Positions 33,362 through 41,909 of a stretch of DNA of 64,000 bases are shown in pieces. The position numbers and the translations under genes were made by a program. This DNA comes from Gemmatimonadota bacterium (GTDB lineage Bacteria > Gemmatimonadota > Gemmatimonadetes > Gemmatimonadales > Gemmatimonadaceae): contig JAZKBK010000004.1 in assembly GCA_040388625.1 (NCBI GenBank), positions 62,001 through 126,000 of the forward strand, written 5' to 3'. Within the stretch, counting starts at the first letter, position 1. Every line of letters begins with the position of its first letter. The notes beneath the pieces were generated by a model. The model ran no database searches. It saw nothing but the letters and a program-made list of their open reading frames with translations, and had not been told where the DNA came from.

Positions 33362-34708
33362 TCACGCCGCCAACTCCGCGACTCGCCGCGTCCACAGCAC
33401 CCGGCGCAGTGACACCGGAACGATTCTGTTGGCAGCGAGAAGCAGCAGCGTCGTATCGAGCGTGACGCGCGCGGTCCACGCGACCGCAGCTCCCGTTATA
33501 CCGTATCGTCCCACCAGATACCACGCGAACGGAACGTGAATCACGAGCTCGATCATGTGAAACTTTGCCGGTACGTCCGGCCGCCCAGCTGCTTCGAGAA
33601 ATGTGTAGGGGATGTGCGCGATTGCATTGATGAGTACGCCGACCGAAAGGATGCGCAGCGCCATGGCGCCGTGCGCCGCGTAGTCCGGGCCCATCCAGAT
33701 TTGCAGAATCACCGGAGCGAAGAACAGTGCTATCGCTGCCGGAATGCTCATCATGATCAAAAGCGCACGCATGGACGACGCGAACAGCCGGTCGATGCGG
33801 CCTGCCGCCGCTACCACACCGAGCCCGGTGAGGAGCGGAAAGAGCGCGCTGATCAAACTGTTCGGAATCATGAGGAGTCGTGTTATTCCCTCGTACGGCG
33901 CCGTGTAGTACCCGACCGCAGTAAGCCCCGATCGCGCTCCGAGCGCGAACCGATCGAAATACACCAGCATCGGACTCACCACACCGGACACCGCGACCCA
34001 TCCGCCGAAGCTGATGAGGCTGCGCAACCTTCTCCAATCGCGCGGCGGCTCGACGCGAAAGCCGGGAATCACGCGCCGTATGGCATACAGCGTCACGAGC
34101 GACGCAAGCGCGCGCCACGCCAGCACCCACATCAACATGTCCGGCAGAGAATGCCCCAGACGGGCCAGAATCGCAGGAATTATTATCGAGCCGGCCGACG
34201 CCGGAATCTTGATCGCGTTGCTCAGCGTGAAGTGCTGTGCGCCTTCCAGCACGCCGCGGAACGTCGTGAGAGCGAGTACGACCGGAAGGTTGACCGCAAC
34301 GACCACGAACAACAGCGACGCCTCGTCGATCAACCCTGGATCGACACGAAACACGTGCTGTGCGAGACTTCCGGAGAAGTAGCTGAGTATCGCCGCCGCG
34401 CAGCATCCGATGATGAGCTGCACCGAGAGCGACACGGAAGTTATCTGGGAGACATCCTCGGTGCCGCGCGCGATGGAGTCGGCAACGTAGCGCACCGTCG
34501 CCTTGCCCAGCCCCACGTCGAACAGCGTCAGGTACTCGAGAAAGGCCCAGCTGACGCCCAGCAATCCGAATCGTGCCGGACCGAGTGCATGCGTGAGTGT
34601 GGGCAGCACGATCGCGGCGACGACGAGCGGCACCGCGAGCCCACCAAGATTGAGGAGTGCATTGCGCCCGACACGCGAGCGCAGTGCACGAAATATTTCG
34701 TTGCTCAA
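33362..34708 (-). CDS. Wzx-type oligosaccharide flippase (MOP superfamily)
   Basis: Wzx flips undecaprenyl-linked repeat units across the inner membrane. The 448-residue protein has 12-14 membrane helices and the polysaccharide-synthesis N-terminal pattern GRNALLNLGGLAVPLVVAAI, then FGLLGVSWAFLEYLTLFDVG. The first codon is TTG (MSNEIF) with no better upstream choice, as the previous gene ends 10 nt away. It is cotranscribed with an epimerase, two glycosyltransferases and a WbaP-type initiator, which makes a complete Wzy-pathway front end. Confidence 0.88.
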   Translation of the reverse strand: MSNEIFRALRSRVGRNALLNLGGLAVPLVVAAIVLPTLTHALGPARFGLLGVSWAFLEYLTLFDVGLGKATVRYVADSIARGTEDVSQITSVSLSVQLIIGCCAAAILSYFSGSLAQHVFRVDPGLIDEASLLFVVVAVNLPVVLALTTFRGVLEGAQHFTLSNAIKIPASAGSIIIPAILARLGHSLPDMLMWVLAWRALASLVTLYAIRRVIPGFRVEPPRDWRRLRSLISFGGWVAVSGVVSPMLVYFDRFALGARSGLTAVGYYTAPYEGITRLLMIPNSLISALFPLLTGLGVVAAAGRIDRLFASSMRALLIMMSIPAAIALFFAPVILQIWMGPDYAAHGAMALRILSVGVLINAIAHIPYTFLEAAGRPDVPAKFHMIELVIHVPFAWYLVGRYGITGAAVAWTARVTLDTTLLLLAANRIVPVSLRRVLWTRRVAELAA

Positions 34709-34718
34709 GGCAGACGCA

Positions 34719-35720
34719 CTACATCATCCGCTGCTTCCACGTGTTCGGCACCAGCGGCGAGTCTATCTCGATGGGGAGATGGTACTGGAAGGGCCGAGTG
34801 CCATTGGCGCGGATCCATTCGATGATGCTGCGGAGACCGTCGCGAAGCGAGACCTTCGTCTCATAATCGAGCAGGCGTCGCGCCTTGTCCGCGGAGCAGG
34901 TCGCGTAGCGCACTTCGCGCGGCCGCTCCGGCACGAAGATCGGATCCAGCGTGAAGTTCATCAGGTCCGCGATCGTGTGCGCCAGCTCGAGGATGGAGAT
35001 GTATTCCTCGTCCGGGCCGATGTTGATCACCTCGCCGGCGATTCCGTCGCGCGTGCCCATCTTCATGAGCGGATCGACGCAATCCTGCACGAACGAGAAG
35101 CAACGCTTCTGACCGCCATCGCCGTAGATGATGGGCTGCTCGCCCTTGAGCATCCGGTTGATCATGATGCTGGCGACGTTGCGATAGGGATCGTCGTACT
35201 TCTGCTTGGGGCCGATGATGTTGTGCGGCACCGCAATCGCGTACTCGAATCCATGCGTGTCGGCGACGTTCTTCACCAGCATCTCGGCCGCGTACTTGGC
35301 GATGCCGTAGGGATCGACGGGCTGCGGCTTCGTATCTTCCGTGAACGGAGCCTGTGCGTCGCCGTAGCGCGCCATGCTGGAGCAATTGATGAACCGGCCA
35401 ATCCTGTTCGACGCTGCAGCAGCGAGCATCGCTGCTGTGTTCTGATACACGTGCTGCGCGATCAGAGCGGGCGAAAAGACGCTGAGGCCTTCCGTCGCGA
35501 TCGCCGCGCAGTGATAAACGAGGTCCGAGCCCACCATGAGGCGTTTCATCGCGCCGACGTCGCAACAGTCGGCCTGCTCGAACTGAATGCCCTCGGGCAG
35601 ATTGGAAAGCTCGCCGCCTATGAGATTGTCGCAGCCCACGACGTGGGCGCCCTGCCCCACGTAGGACTCGGCGAGATGACTACCGAGAAAACCGGCCGCG
35701 CCGGAGATGAACACTTGCAT
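34719..35720 (-). CDS. NAD-dependent sugar epimerase/dehydratase (UDP-glucose 4-epimerase-like)
   Basis: This extended-SDR protein of 333 residues has the NAD-binding GAAGFLGSHLAESY, SSMARYGD and the YxxxK active site (DPYGIAKYAAEML). It also has VPHNIIGPKQKYDDPYRNV, typical of UDP-hexose epimerases and dehydratases that supply activated sugars. The exact substrate is unclear. It sits between the initiating transferase and wzx. Confidence 0.87.
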   Translation of the reverse strand: MQVFISGAAGFLGSHLAESYVGQGAHVVGCDNLIGGELSNLPEGIQFEQADCCDVGAMKRLMVGSDLVYHCAAIATEGLSVFSPALIAQHVYQNTAAMLAAAASNRIGRFINCSSMARYGDAQAPFTEDTKPQPVDPYGIAKYAAEMLVKNVADTHGFEYAIAVPHNIIGPKQKYDDPYRNVASIMINRMLKGEQPIIYGDGGQKRCFSFVQDCVDPLMKMGTRDGIAGEVINIGPDEEYISILELAHTIADLMNFTLDPIFVPERPREVRYATCSADKARRLLDYETKVSLRDGLRSIIEWIRANGTRPFQYHLPIEIDSPLVPNTWKQRMM

Positions 35721-35781
35721 GGGGTGAATTTAGCGAGACGTGGCGGGATACGCGGGCGGGAATGCGGCGCCGTTCACGCCG

Positions 35782-37299
35782 TCAGTACGCGCCGCTTCTG
35801 CTGAAAAGCACCGGGATCGTCTTCAGCATGATCTTGAAATCAAGTGGTAGCGACCAGTGCTCGATGTATTCCCGGTCGTAGCGAACGACTTCCTCGAAAT
35901 CCACGACGTCGCTGCGGCCGTTCACCTGCCAGAGACCGGTGATACCGGGCTTGGCGTCAAGTCTGCGGAAGTGGTGGTCTTCGTACGATTCCAGATCCGA
36001 CTCGAAGAAGGGGCGAGGGCCGACCAGCGACATGTCGCCGATGAGCACGTTCCAACACTGCGGCAGCTCGTCTATGCTCCAGCGCCTGAGCCACGCGCCG
36101 AAGTGAGTCACGCGCGGATCGTTCGGAATCTTGAACAGGCGCGGATCGCCCGTGCGGTTGAGATGGGCGAAATCTTCCTTCTCGTCATCGGCACCGACGC
36201 GCATCGTCCGGAACTTGAGCATCCGGAAGCGCTTTCCGCCCAGACCGGCGCGGTCCTGCCAGAAGAAGATCGGACCCGGCGAATCCAACCGGATCACGAG
36301 TGCAACGGCCGCCATGATCGGCGCGAGTATCACCACGGCTAGCACGGCGCCGACTACATCCACTGCCCGCTTGACGACCAGCGCCTGTGCCTTGAGCAGC
36401 GGCGCACCAAGCTCGAAAAACGGCTCGTCCTTGTGCCAGACGAGCAGTGGCCGTCGACCCGCAATCTGTACCGACCTTGCGGGATAGAGGAACTCGCATC
36501 CCGCCGATAAACTGATGTCTAAAACCTCACGAACCTGCTCTTCCTCGAGGTGCGACGCCACGATTACCGCCTCGGCGCCGACCGAGCTGATCGCGTGCGC
36601 AAGCCGGGTAAGCGCTTCACGCTGCTTGCCGTCGCGACCCAGAGTCAGAGTCCCGATCGGCCGGTAGTCGCCGCCAAACTCGGTGGTCATCTGGTCGAAG
36701 TTCCACTGTTCGGCGTCGGCGCGCTCGACCACGATTGCCGGCGTCGCGCCGTTGGGGCCGGGCCAGATCTCGCGCAGGAACCACTGCGTCAGCCGGCGTT
36801 CGGCGGCCAGAATGATCCAGAGCCCTGCCGCGACCACCACGAACAGCTGAAGGGTCACCAGTGCCCCGTGGATGGCCACCAGAGGCCATAGAAAGACCGC
36901 GGCGGCTACTCCCGAGGCTGCGGCGAGGCGAGCGGCCTGATACAGATGCACGCCCCGGAAATAGTTACCGGTGACGAGAAGACTCGCGAGCAGGACGACG
37001 GCCGGAGCGGGACCGAATGGCGTGGGAATGCCACCCAGGAGGGGGACACTTTGCGAATTGGCCAGCGCCCAGACGATCGATTGGATGAGCAGCACCGCCG
37101 AGACATCGGCGACGCCAAGGACGAGGAGGCGCTTGATGAGGCGGACAGCGTGCCGTCTGACCGCGACTGGGCGGCGCTGACGCAGTACGCGCGCCGGCCA
37201 TTCAGCTGTTGCACTGGGGGCTCGGCGGCCTGGAACGGTTTTGGGTAACGAATGGAGCCTTAATCGCTGCGCTGGCTCGGATGACGAATCAGGCGTCAT
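35782..37299 (-). CDS. Undecaprenyl-phosphate sugar phosphotransferase (WbaP/WcaJ-like)
   Basis: This enzyme adds the first sugar-1-phosphate to undecaprenyl phosphate to start repeat-unit synthesis. The 505-residue protein has four N-terminal membrane helices (about 53-165) and a central CoA-binding-like domain. The bacterial sugar-transferase domain (about 310-505) carries KRAVDVVGAVLAVV, LKFRTMRVGADDE, RRWSIDELPQCWNVL, DMSLVGPRP and KPGITGLWQVNGRSDV. The N-terminus is long and basic. The gene heads the minus-strand epimerase-wzx-GT2-GT4 unit. Confidence 0.93.
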   Translation of the reverse strand: MTPDSSSEPAQRLRLHSLPKTVPGRRAPSATAEWPARVLRQRRPVAVRRHAVRLIKRLLVLGVADVSAVLLIQSIVWALANSQSVPLLGGIPTPFGPAPAVVLLASLLVTGNYFRGVHLYQAARLAAASGVAAAVFLWPLVAIHGALVTLQLFVVVAAGLWIILAAERRLTQWFLREIWPGPNGATPAIVVERADAEQWNFDQMTTEFGGDYRPIGTLTLGRDGKQREALTRLAHAISSVGAEAVIVASHLEEEQVREVLDISLSAGCEFLYPARSVQIAGRRPLLVWHKDEPFFELGAPLLKAQALVVKRAVDVVGAVLAVVILAPIMAAVALVIRLDSPGPIFFWQDRAGLGGKRFRMLKFRTMRVGADDEKEDFAHLNRTGDPRLFKIPNDPRVTHFGAWLRRWSIDELPQCWNVLIGDMSLVGPRPFFESDLESYEDHHFRRLDAKPGITGLWQVNGRSDVVDFEEVVRYDREYIEHWSLPLDFKIMLKTIPVLFSRSGAY

Positions 37300-37363
37300 G
37301 CAGATCGGGCGAAATTGATCGAACAGAGCGGTTGGACATCCTCGTCGGGCGACCCGCGCAAGT

Positions 37364-37375
37364 ATCTGGCCAGAT
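37364..37375. promoter_or_regulatory. 12-bp perfect palindrome upstream of the sugar phosphotransferase
   Basis: ATCTGGCCAGAT reads the same on both strands. It lies about 65 nt upstream of the phosphotransferase ATG, in the 99-bp gap after the Wzi-like gene. It could be an operator; there is no clear adjacent -35/-10 pair. Confidence 0.25.
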
Positions 37376-37398
37376 GACCCGCCCGCCCAGCGGTTGCG

Positions 37399-39126
37399 TC
37401 ACTTGAAGGGGGAGTACGAGATGGAAACGCTCGTGTTGTGCACATCCACTATAGCCGGGCCCTTACAACCGGAGATGTTCTGGAAGTTGTAATTCAGCCT
37501 GTCGCCGAAGCTCACGTTGCCGGACAGATACCCTCCGCCGACATTGTGGCCTGCGCGAACTCCTGGCATGATGGACACGTCGTGATTGCAATACCCAAGG
37601 TAGGCCGGCCACGTAAAGGTGCTTCGCACATCTTCGTTCCAGCGGATGCGATTGAATGTTACACCAATTGCCCCACCAGACCAGATCCGGTCCACGGCCA
37701 GCCACTGACTCGAGCCGCCAGGCCCGAATGACGCGCCGATTGGCAGGCCAAGCTGGGTGTAGCCCTGAATCACCCGGCGGCTGGTATAGAAAACGCCGAC
37801 CGGACGGTTCTTGAAGTCGCCACTCTGTTCCAGCGTGGTCACTTCGCCCTGGACCCGAAATGTCGGTTTGTCGATTGGCCCGGGGCGTCGGTACTGGAGA
37901 CCGAGCGTGTAGCCGTGGGAATGGGTCGGATCGACGATGAAGTCATGCAGTGAAGCAGGCAGCTCCTGGCGCGCCCATTCGGTATATGCCTCGAAACCAT
38001 CGTCCGGGAATACCCACCGGGCGAAGAGAGAGAATAGCTGATCGCGGCCGCCGGGCGTGAGCGACGAATCCGACGGCAGGTGATTGGCTGGGCTGCCCGT
38101 ATTGGCGAAGACGTCGAACCAGCGAAAAGGGACGGACCCATATCCACTTGACGTCGCGTAAACGGCGCGAGTAACACCGAGCGTGAGCGTGGGTTGGAAG
38201 ACCGGCTGCCACGTGACCGCTGCCGCGGCAATCGAGCGCACGTCGTTCGCTTTCGTTGTATCGAAGAATTGTGATTCCGACAGCGCGCCAACGAACCAGT
38301 GCGCCTCGAAGTTTCCAACGCGCGTCTTGAATGGTCGCGCGGTACGCATCTCCAGCCTGGGAATTCCGGCAGCGTTATCGCTCATGATTATGGCGTTCCG
38401 AATGCCGGGACCCCACCACATGTTCTCGGACGTCGCCCCAAACTCGATCGCGCCGCTGTTGTACCAGATTCCCGACTGACCTGGGGTCAGTCGCCCCATG
38501 GGTGAACTGCTGAAGCGCCACGGCAGATCCGCCGAATACGGTTGCGCGTACCAGCGATTCGCGAAACCACCGCCATCACGGGACTGCGGCGCGTAGGCGA
38601 GGTAGTAGTAATACCCATTCTTGCGCGATATCTGATCGAAGCGCGCGTTGATGGTTGTCCAGAACTCAGGTGCTACCACGACGCGAAGTCGTCCCGTCGA
38701 AAGCTCGGCGCCACCGGTGAGACGTGTGGACACACCACGTCCGGCCCACATGCCGCCTTCGTTGAGTGAGAGCGGAATCGCGCTGTTGACTGTCATGTGG
38801 ACGTCGGGCGCCAGCCATTTGAGCGACCGTCGCGCAGGAACGAGAGTGCTGTCACCGAAAAGAATCGTCGATGGCGACCGGACGAGATACGCACCCAGAT
38901 GTGCCGTATCGCCCGCCAGCTGAGACAGCCGAATTCGATCGCTGGCATCCGACGTCGGATATGTAATGGGACCGATCTGACGTTGCGGCCGGGCAGTCTG
39001 CGCCGAGAGTGGCAACGCCGTGACGCCGAACGTGAGTGACAGCATGAGCGCCATCCACGGAGTGCGTAGCTGCGCGCGCTGCTCGTAGCGAGTAGATTGG
39101 GCCGAGCGATGCGACACACGTCGCAT
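37399..39126 (-). CDS. Wzi-like capsule assembly outer-membrane protein (copy 2)
   Basis: This 575-residue protein has a signal peptide (MALMLSLTFGVTALPLSAQ) after a 24-residue basic leader. Long stretches alternate hydrophobic and polar residues, as in a beta-barrel, and it ends SVSISYSPFK. The internal segments GGMWAGRGVSTRLTGGAEL and ENMWWGPGIRNAIIMSDNAA, followed by GIPRLEMRTARP, are shared in style with copy 3 (AVWAGRGATTSLQGG, YWGPATVFPVILGNNAAGIP). The start is uncertain: codons at 39147 and 39054 are alternatives. It diverges from copy 3 across only 32 bp. Confidence 0.78.
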   Translation of the reverse strand: MRRVSHRSAQSTRYEQRAQLRTPWMALMLSLTFGVTALPLSAQTARPQRQIGPITYPTSDASDRIRLSQLAGDTAHLGAYLVRSPSTILFGDSTLVPARRSLKWLAPDVHMTVNSAIPLSLNEGGMWAGRGVSTRLTGGAELSTGRLRVVVAPEFWTTINARFDQISRKNGYYYYLAYAPQSRDGGGFANRWYAQPYSADLPWRFSSSPMGRLTPGQSGIWYNSGAIEFGATSENMWWGPGIRNAIIMSDNAAGIPRLEMRTARPFKTRVGNFEAHWFVGALSESQFFDTTKANDVRSIAAAAVTWQPVFQPTLTLGVTRAVYATSSGYGSVPFRWFDVFANTGSPANHLPSDSSLTPGGRDQLFSLFARWVFPDDGFEAYTEWARQELPASLHDFIVDPTHSHGYTLGLQYRRPGPIDKPTFRVQGEVTTLEQSGDFKNRPVGVFYTSRRVIQGYTQLGLPIGASFGPGGSSQWLAVDRIWSGGAIGVTFNRIRWNEDVRSTFTWPAYLGYCNHDVSIMPGVRAGHNVGGGYLSGNVSFGDRLNYNFQNISGCKGPAIVDVHNTSVSISYSPFK

Positions 39127-39158
39127 GGGCGGCTCCGTCAGTTTCATTTGCGTCACCG

Positions 39159-40865
39159 ATGCCAATTTACTCCAACAGGGTCACTCGCAACACCATCCGC
39201 AAGGCCATCCGTGCCGCCCTGGCTGGCGGCATCGGACTGGTCGTCATGTCGCAGACAGCCATCGCGCAGAGCGAATCCAGTGTTGCCGGCGCGCGAGGCG
39301 GGATTCCCGCAGGCTTCGAGCTCGACAACTACGTGCGCTATCTGCAGACGCTCGGGAAAGTGCCGTTGGGAGCGTGGGGGCTGCGACCGTTCTCCGCTCC
39401 GGAAGTCGATTCTTTGTCGAAGATTAGCGGAGCACACCCATGGCGAACGACCTGGATGTTCAAGTCCGACAGCGCACATCACTTCTCGGTTCTCCCACTC
39501 GCGGCCAACGTAGGCTTCAACAGCGCGTTTCCGTGGGGCAGCAACGACGGAGCGGTGTGGGCCGGACGTGGCGCGACTACGTCGTTGCAGGGTGGTGTTG
39601 CAGCCGCGTGGGGACCGATATCGCTGGTACTCGATCCGGTCGTGTTCAGCGCACAGAACTCGTCGTTCAAGCTCCAGCCGAACGGGCAAACCGGTAACGG
39701 ACGATTTGCGAACGGGGATTTCCCCAGTGAAGTCGATCTTCCGCAGCGATTCGGCGATGGAGCTTACTCGCGTTTCGACTGGGGTCAGAGCACGTTGCGC
39801 ATCGACTGGTTCGGCGTGTCGGCGGGGTTCAGTACTGCCAATCAGTACTGGGGGCCGGCGACCGTCTTTCCCGTGATACTCGGCAACAACGCCGCTGGAA
39901 TTCCACATGCGTTCCTCGGAACGGAGCGGCCAACCAACATCGGAATCGGGAAGGTCCAGGCGCGGGTGGTATACGGGCTCGAGCGGCAGTCCGCGTTCTC
40001 GCCCGTCGTCGGGCCCGACACATTCACCGACGCGAATCACGCTGGAACAAAGCGCTTCATGTCGGGATTGGTGGTAACGTTCTCACCTGCGCCCATCCCC
40101 GGCCTGGAGCTGGGTGCGGCCAGGTTCTTTCACCAGGCGTGGTTCGGGAGCATAGGCTCTGCAGAGCTGAAGTCGCCGTTCGAGGGGATCCTCAAGAGCT
40201 CGCTAGCACGTGGTGTAGCGTTGCCGGGGATAGATGACAAGGACGCGTTGAAGAATCAGATCGCGTCGTTGTTCGGGCGATGGGTGTTACCGCACAGCGG
40301 ATTCGAGTTCTATGCGGAGTACGGGCACGAGGATCACAACGCGGACATACGCGATCTGCAATCCGAGCCGGATCATTCACGTATCGCGATGGTGGGATTC
40401 AGGAAGGCATTTGCGACGAGTGACACGACGTTTCACGCGTTGAGAGCGGAGTATATCGACGGGACGGCACCGACGCTGAACAGGCATCGCGATGAAGGAC
40501 TCATCTACGTGCACAGCCCGTTGCGGCAGGGGCATACGGAGGACGGGCAGCTGCTGGGGGCGGATATCGGAGTCGGTTCGCCGGCAGGGGCGCAGGTTGC
40601 GTGGGAGAGTTATTCACCGAGTGGGCGAAGCACTTGGTACGTGCAGCGGATCGTGGATAACAATCAGCGTACGTTAACGGCGTTCGACTTCACGTCCGCG
40701 AATGCGTCACACCTGTTTGCCACGATAGGGTATGAGCGATACCGTTTCGGGTCCGTCGCCGATCTGACGTATGGGATATCGATGACCCGAGGAAAACGTG
40801 ATGTTGCATTCCCGGTGGAAACAAACATCAACGCGACGATCGGCATCGTTACCCATCTACGTTAG
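39159..40865 (+). CDS. Wzi-like capsule assembly outer-membrane protein (copy 3)
   Basis: The 568-residue protein has a signal peptide (positively charged to about residue 18, hydrophobic 19-32, cleavage after AIA) and beta-barrel patterning. It shares the AVWAGRG, YWGPA and NNAAGIPH motifs with the divergent copy 2. A second shared stretch is WVLPHSGFEFYAEYGHED against WVFPDDGFEAYTEWARQE. These common blocks indicate the two are paralogues. It is followed 39 bp later by gmd on the same strand. Confidence 0.78.
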   Translation: MPIYSNRVTRNTIRKAIRAALAGGIGLVVMSQTAIAQSESSVAGARGGIPAGFELDNYVRYLQTLGKVPLGAWGLRPFSAPEVDSLSKISGAHPWRTTWMFKSDSAHHFSVLPLAANVGFNSAFPWGSNDGAVWAGRGATTSLQGGVAAAWGPISLVLDPVVFSAQNSSFKLQPNGQTGNGRFANGDFPSEVDLPQRFGDGAYSRFDWGQSTLRIDWFGVSAGFSTANQYWGPATVFPVILGNNAAGIPHAFLGTERPTNIGIGKVQARVVYGLERQSAFSPVVGPDTFTDANHAGTKRFMSGLVVTFSPAPIPGLELGAARFFHQAWFGSIGSAELKSPFEGILKSSLARGVALPGIDDKDALKNQIASLFGRWVLPHSGFEFYAEYGHEDHNADIRDLQSEPDHSRIAMVGFRKAFATSDTTFHALRAEYIDGTAPTLNRHRDEGLIYVHSPLRQGHTEDGQLLGADIGVGSPAGAQVAWESYSPSGRSTWYVQRIVDNNQRTLTAFDFTSANASHLFATIGYERYRFGSVADLTYGISMTRGKRDVAFPVETNINATIGIVTHLR

Positions 40866-40904
40866 CTTGCGACATTCCGTGGAGTACTCGGCCGTGGTGA
40901 CCAT

Positions 40905-41882
40905 ATGACTGGCAAGCCAAAGACGGCATTGATTTGCGGAGCGTCGGGACAGGACGGCGCATATCTATCGCAACTCTTAATCGAAAAGGGATACAACGTG
41001 GTGGGTACGTCACGTGATGCACAAGCCTCCACATTTGCGAATCTCCACAGCCTTGGTATCGCAAAGCAGGTCAGCCTCGCATCGATGTCCCCGACAGATT
41101 TCCGCAGTGTTCTGCAAATCCTGCAACGCGTGAAACCGGACGAAGTCTATAACTTGGCAGGCCAGAGTTCCGTCGGTCTGTCATTCGAACAACCCGTCGA
41201 AACATTGGAGAGCATAGGTACAGCAACGCTGAACTTGCTGGAGGCGATTCGCTTCAGTGATCTGCCTATACGCTTTTATAGCGCGGGATCAAGCGAAGTC
41301 TTCGGTGACACGGATGGCGCGCCGGCGAACGAAACGACACGATTCGCGCCTCGCAGCCCCTACGCGGTGGCAAAGGCCGCGGCGTACTGGCAGGTAGCCA
41401 ACTACCGAGAGGCATACGGGCTCTACGCGTGCACAGGGATACTATTCAATCATGAATCTCCGCTCCGCCCTGAGCGTTTCGTAACCAGAAAGATCGTTGC
41501 CGCTGCCTGTCGAATAGCGGCTGGCAGCAGTGAGGACCTCGTGCTCGGCAACATCGAAATCGAACGCGATTGGGGATGGGCAGCTGAGTATGTCGAGGCC
41601 ATGTGGATGATGTTGCAACGCGACCATCCAGATGACTTCGTAATTGCCACCGGAGAGACAAGATCGCTTCGCGATTTTGTCGCTGAGGTATTTTCAAATG
41701 TTGGTCTCAACTGGCGCAACCATGTTCGAACCGACCGGTCCTTGCTGAGGCCTACAGACATTCGCTACGGCGCGGCAGATCCAGCTAAGGCGCATAGCGA
41801 GTTGGGCTGGCATGCTCAATTTCGCCTCGCAGACATTGCAAGGCAGATGGTCTATGCGGAAGGCAATAATCGGCCCGTGTGA
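40905..41882 (+). CDS. gmd: GDP-mannose 4,6-dehydratase (Gmd-type)
   Basis: Gmd converts GDP-mannose to GDP-4-keto-6-deoxymannose, the precursor of fucose, rhamnose (D) and perosamine. The 325-residue protein has GASGQDGAYLSQLLIEKGY (NADP-binding), NLAGQSSVGLSFEQP and SAGSSEVFG. SPYAVAKAAAYW carries the YxxxK pair, and FNHESPLRPERFVTRKI and GNIEIERDWGWAAEYVEAMW follow. It is shorter than E. coli Gmd (373), mainly in the C-terminal half. No reductase or transaminase partner for the product is adjacent. Confidence 0.9.
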   Translation: MTGKPKTALICGASGQDGAYLSQLLIEKGYNVVGTSRDAQASTFANLHSLGIAKQVSLASMSPTDFRSVLQILQRVKPDEVYNLAGQSSVGLSFEQPVETLESIGTATLNLLEAIRFSDLPIRFYSAGSSEVFGDTDGAPANETTRFAPRSPYAVAKAAAYWQVANYREAYGLYACTGILFNHESPLRPERFVTRKIVAAACRIAAGSSEDLVLGNIEIERDWGWAAEYVEAMWMMLQRDHPDDFVIATGETRSLRDFVAEVFSNVGLNWRNHVRTDRSLLRPTDIRYGAADPAKAHSELGWHAQFRLADIARQMVYAEGNNRPV

Positions 41883-41909
41883 GCGTGGATACACGCAGCA
41901 TCACACGGG
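41874..41909. terminator. Bidirectional hairpin between gmd and a convergent GT4 gene
   Basis: Outer arms CCCGTGTGA and TCACACGGG pair perfectly over 9 bp. Inside them GCGTG and CACGC pair over 5 bp around a GATA loop, with a 4-nt bulge (AGCA). The structure contains both stop codons, since each gene ends with Pro-Val-stop read from CCC-GTG-TGA. There is no T-tract, but the symmetry suits termination from both sides. Confidence 0.6.

Noticed and set aside
34503..35804. A 433-codon plus-strand frame through the epimerase
   Set aside because: Antisense to a protein with intact SDR motifs; composition is that of a shadow frame.
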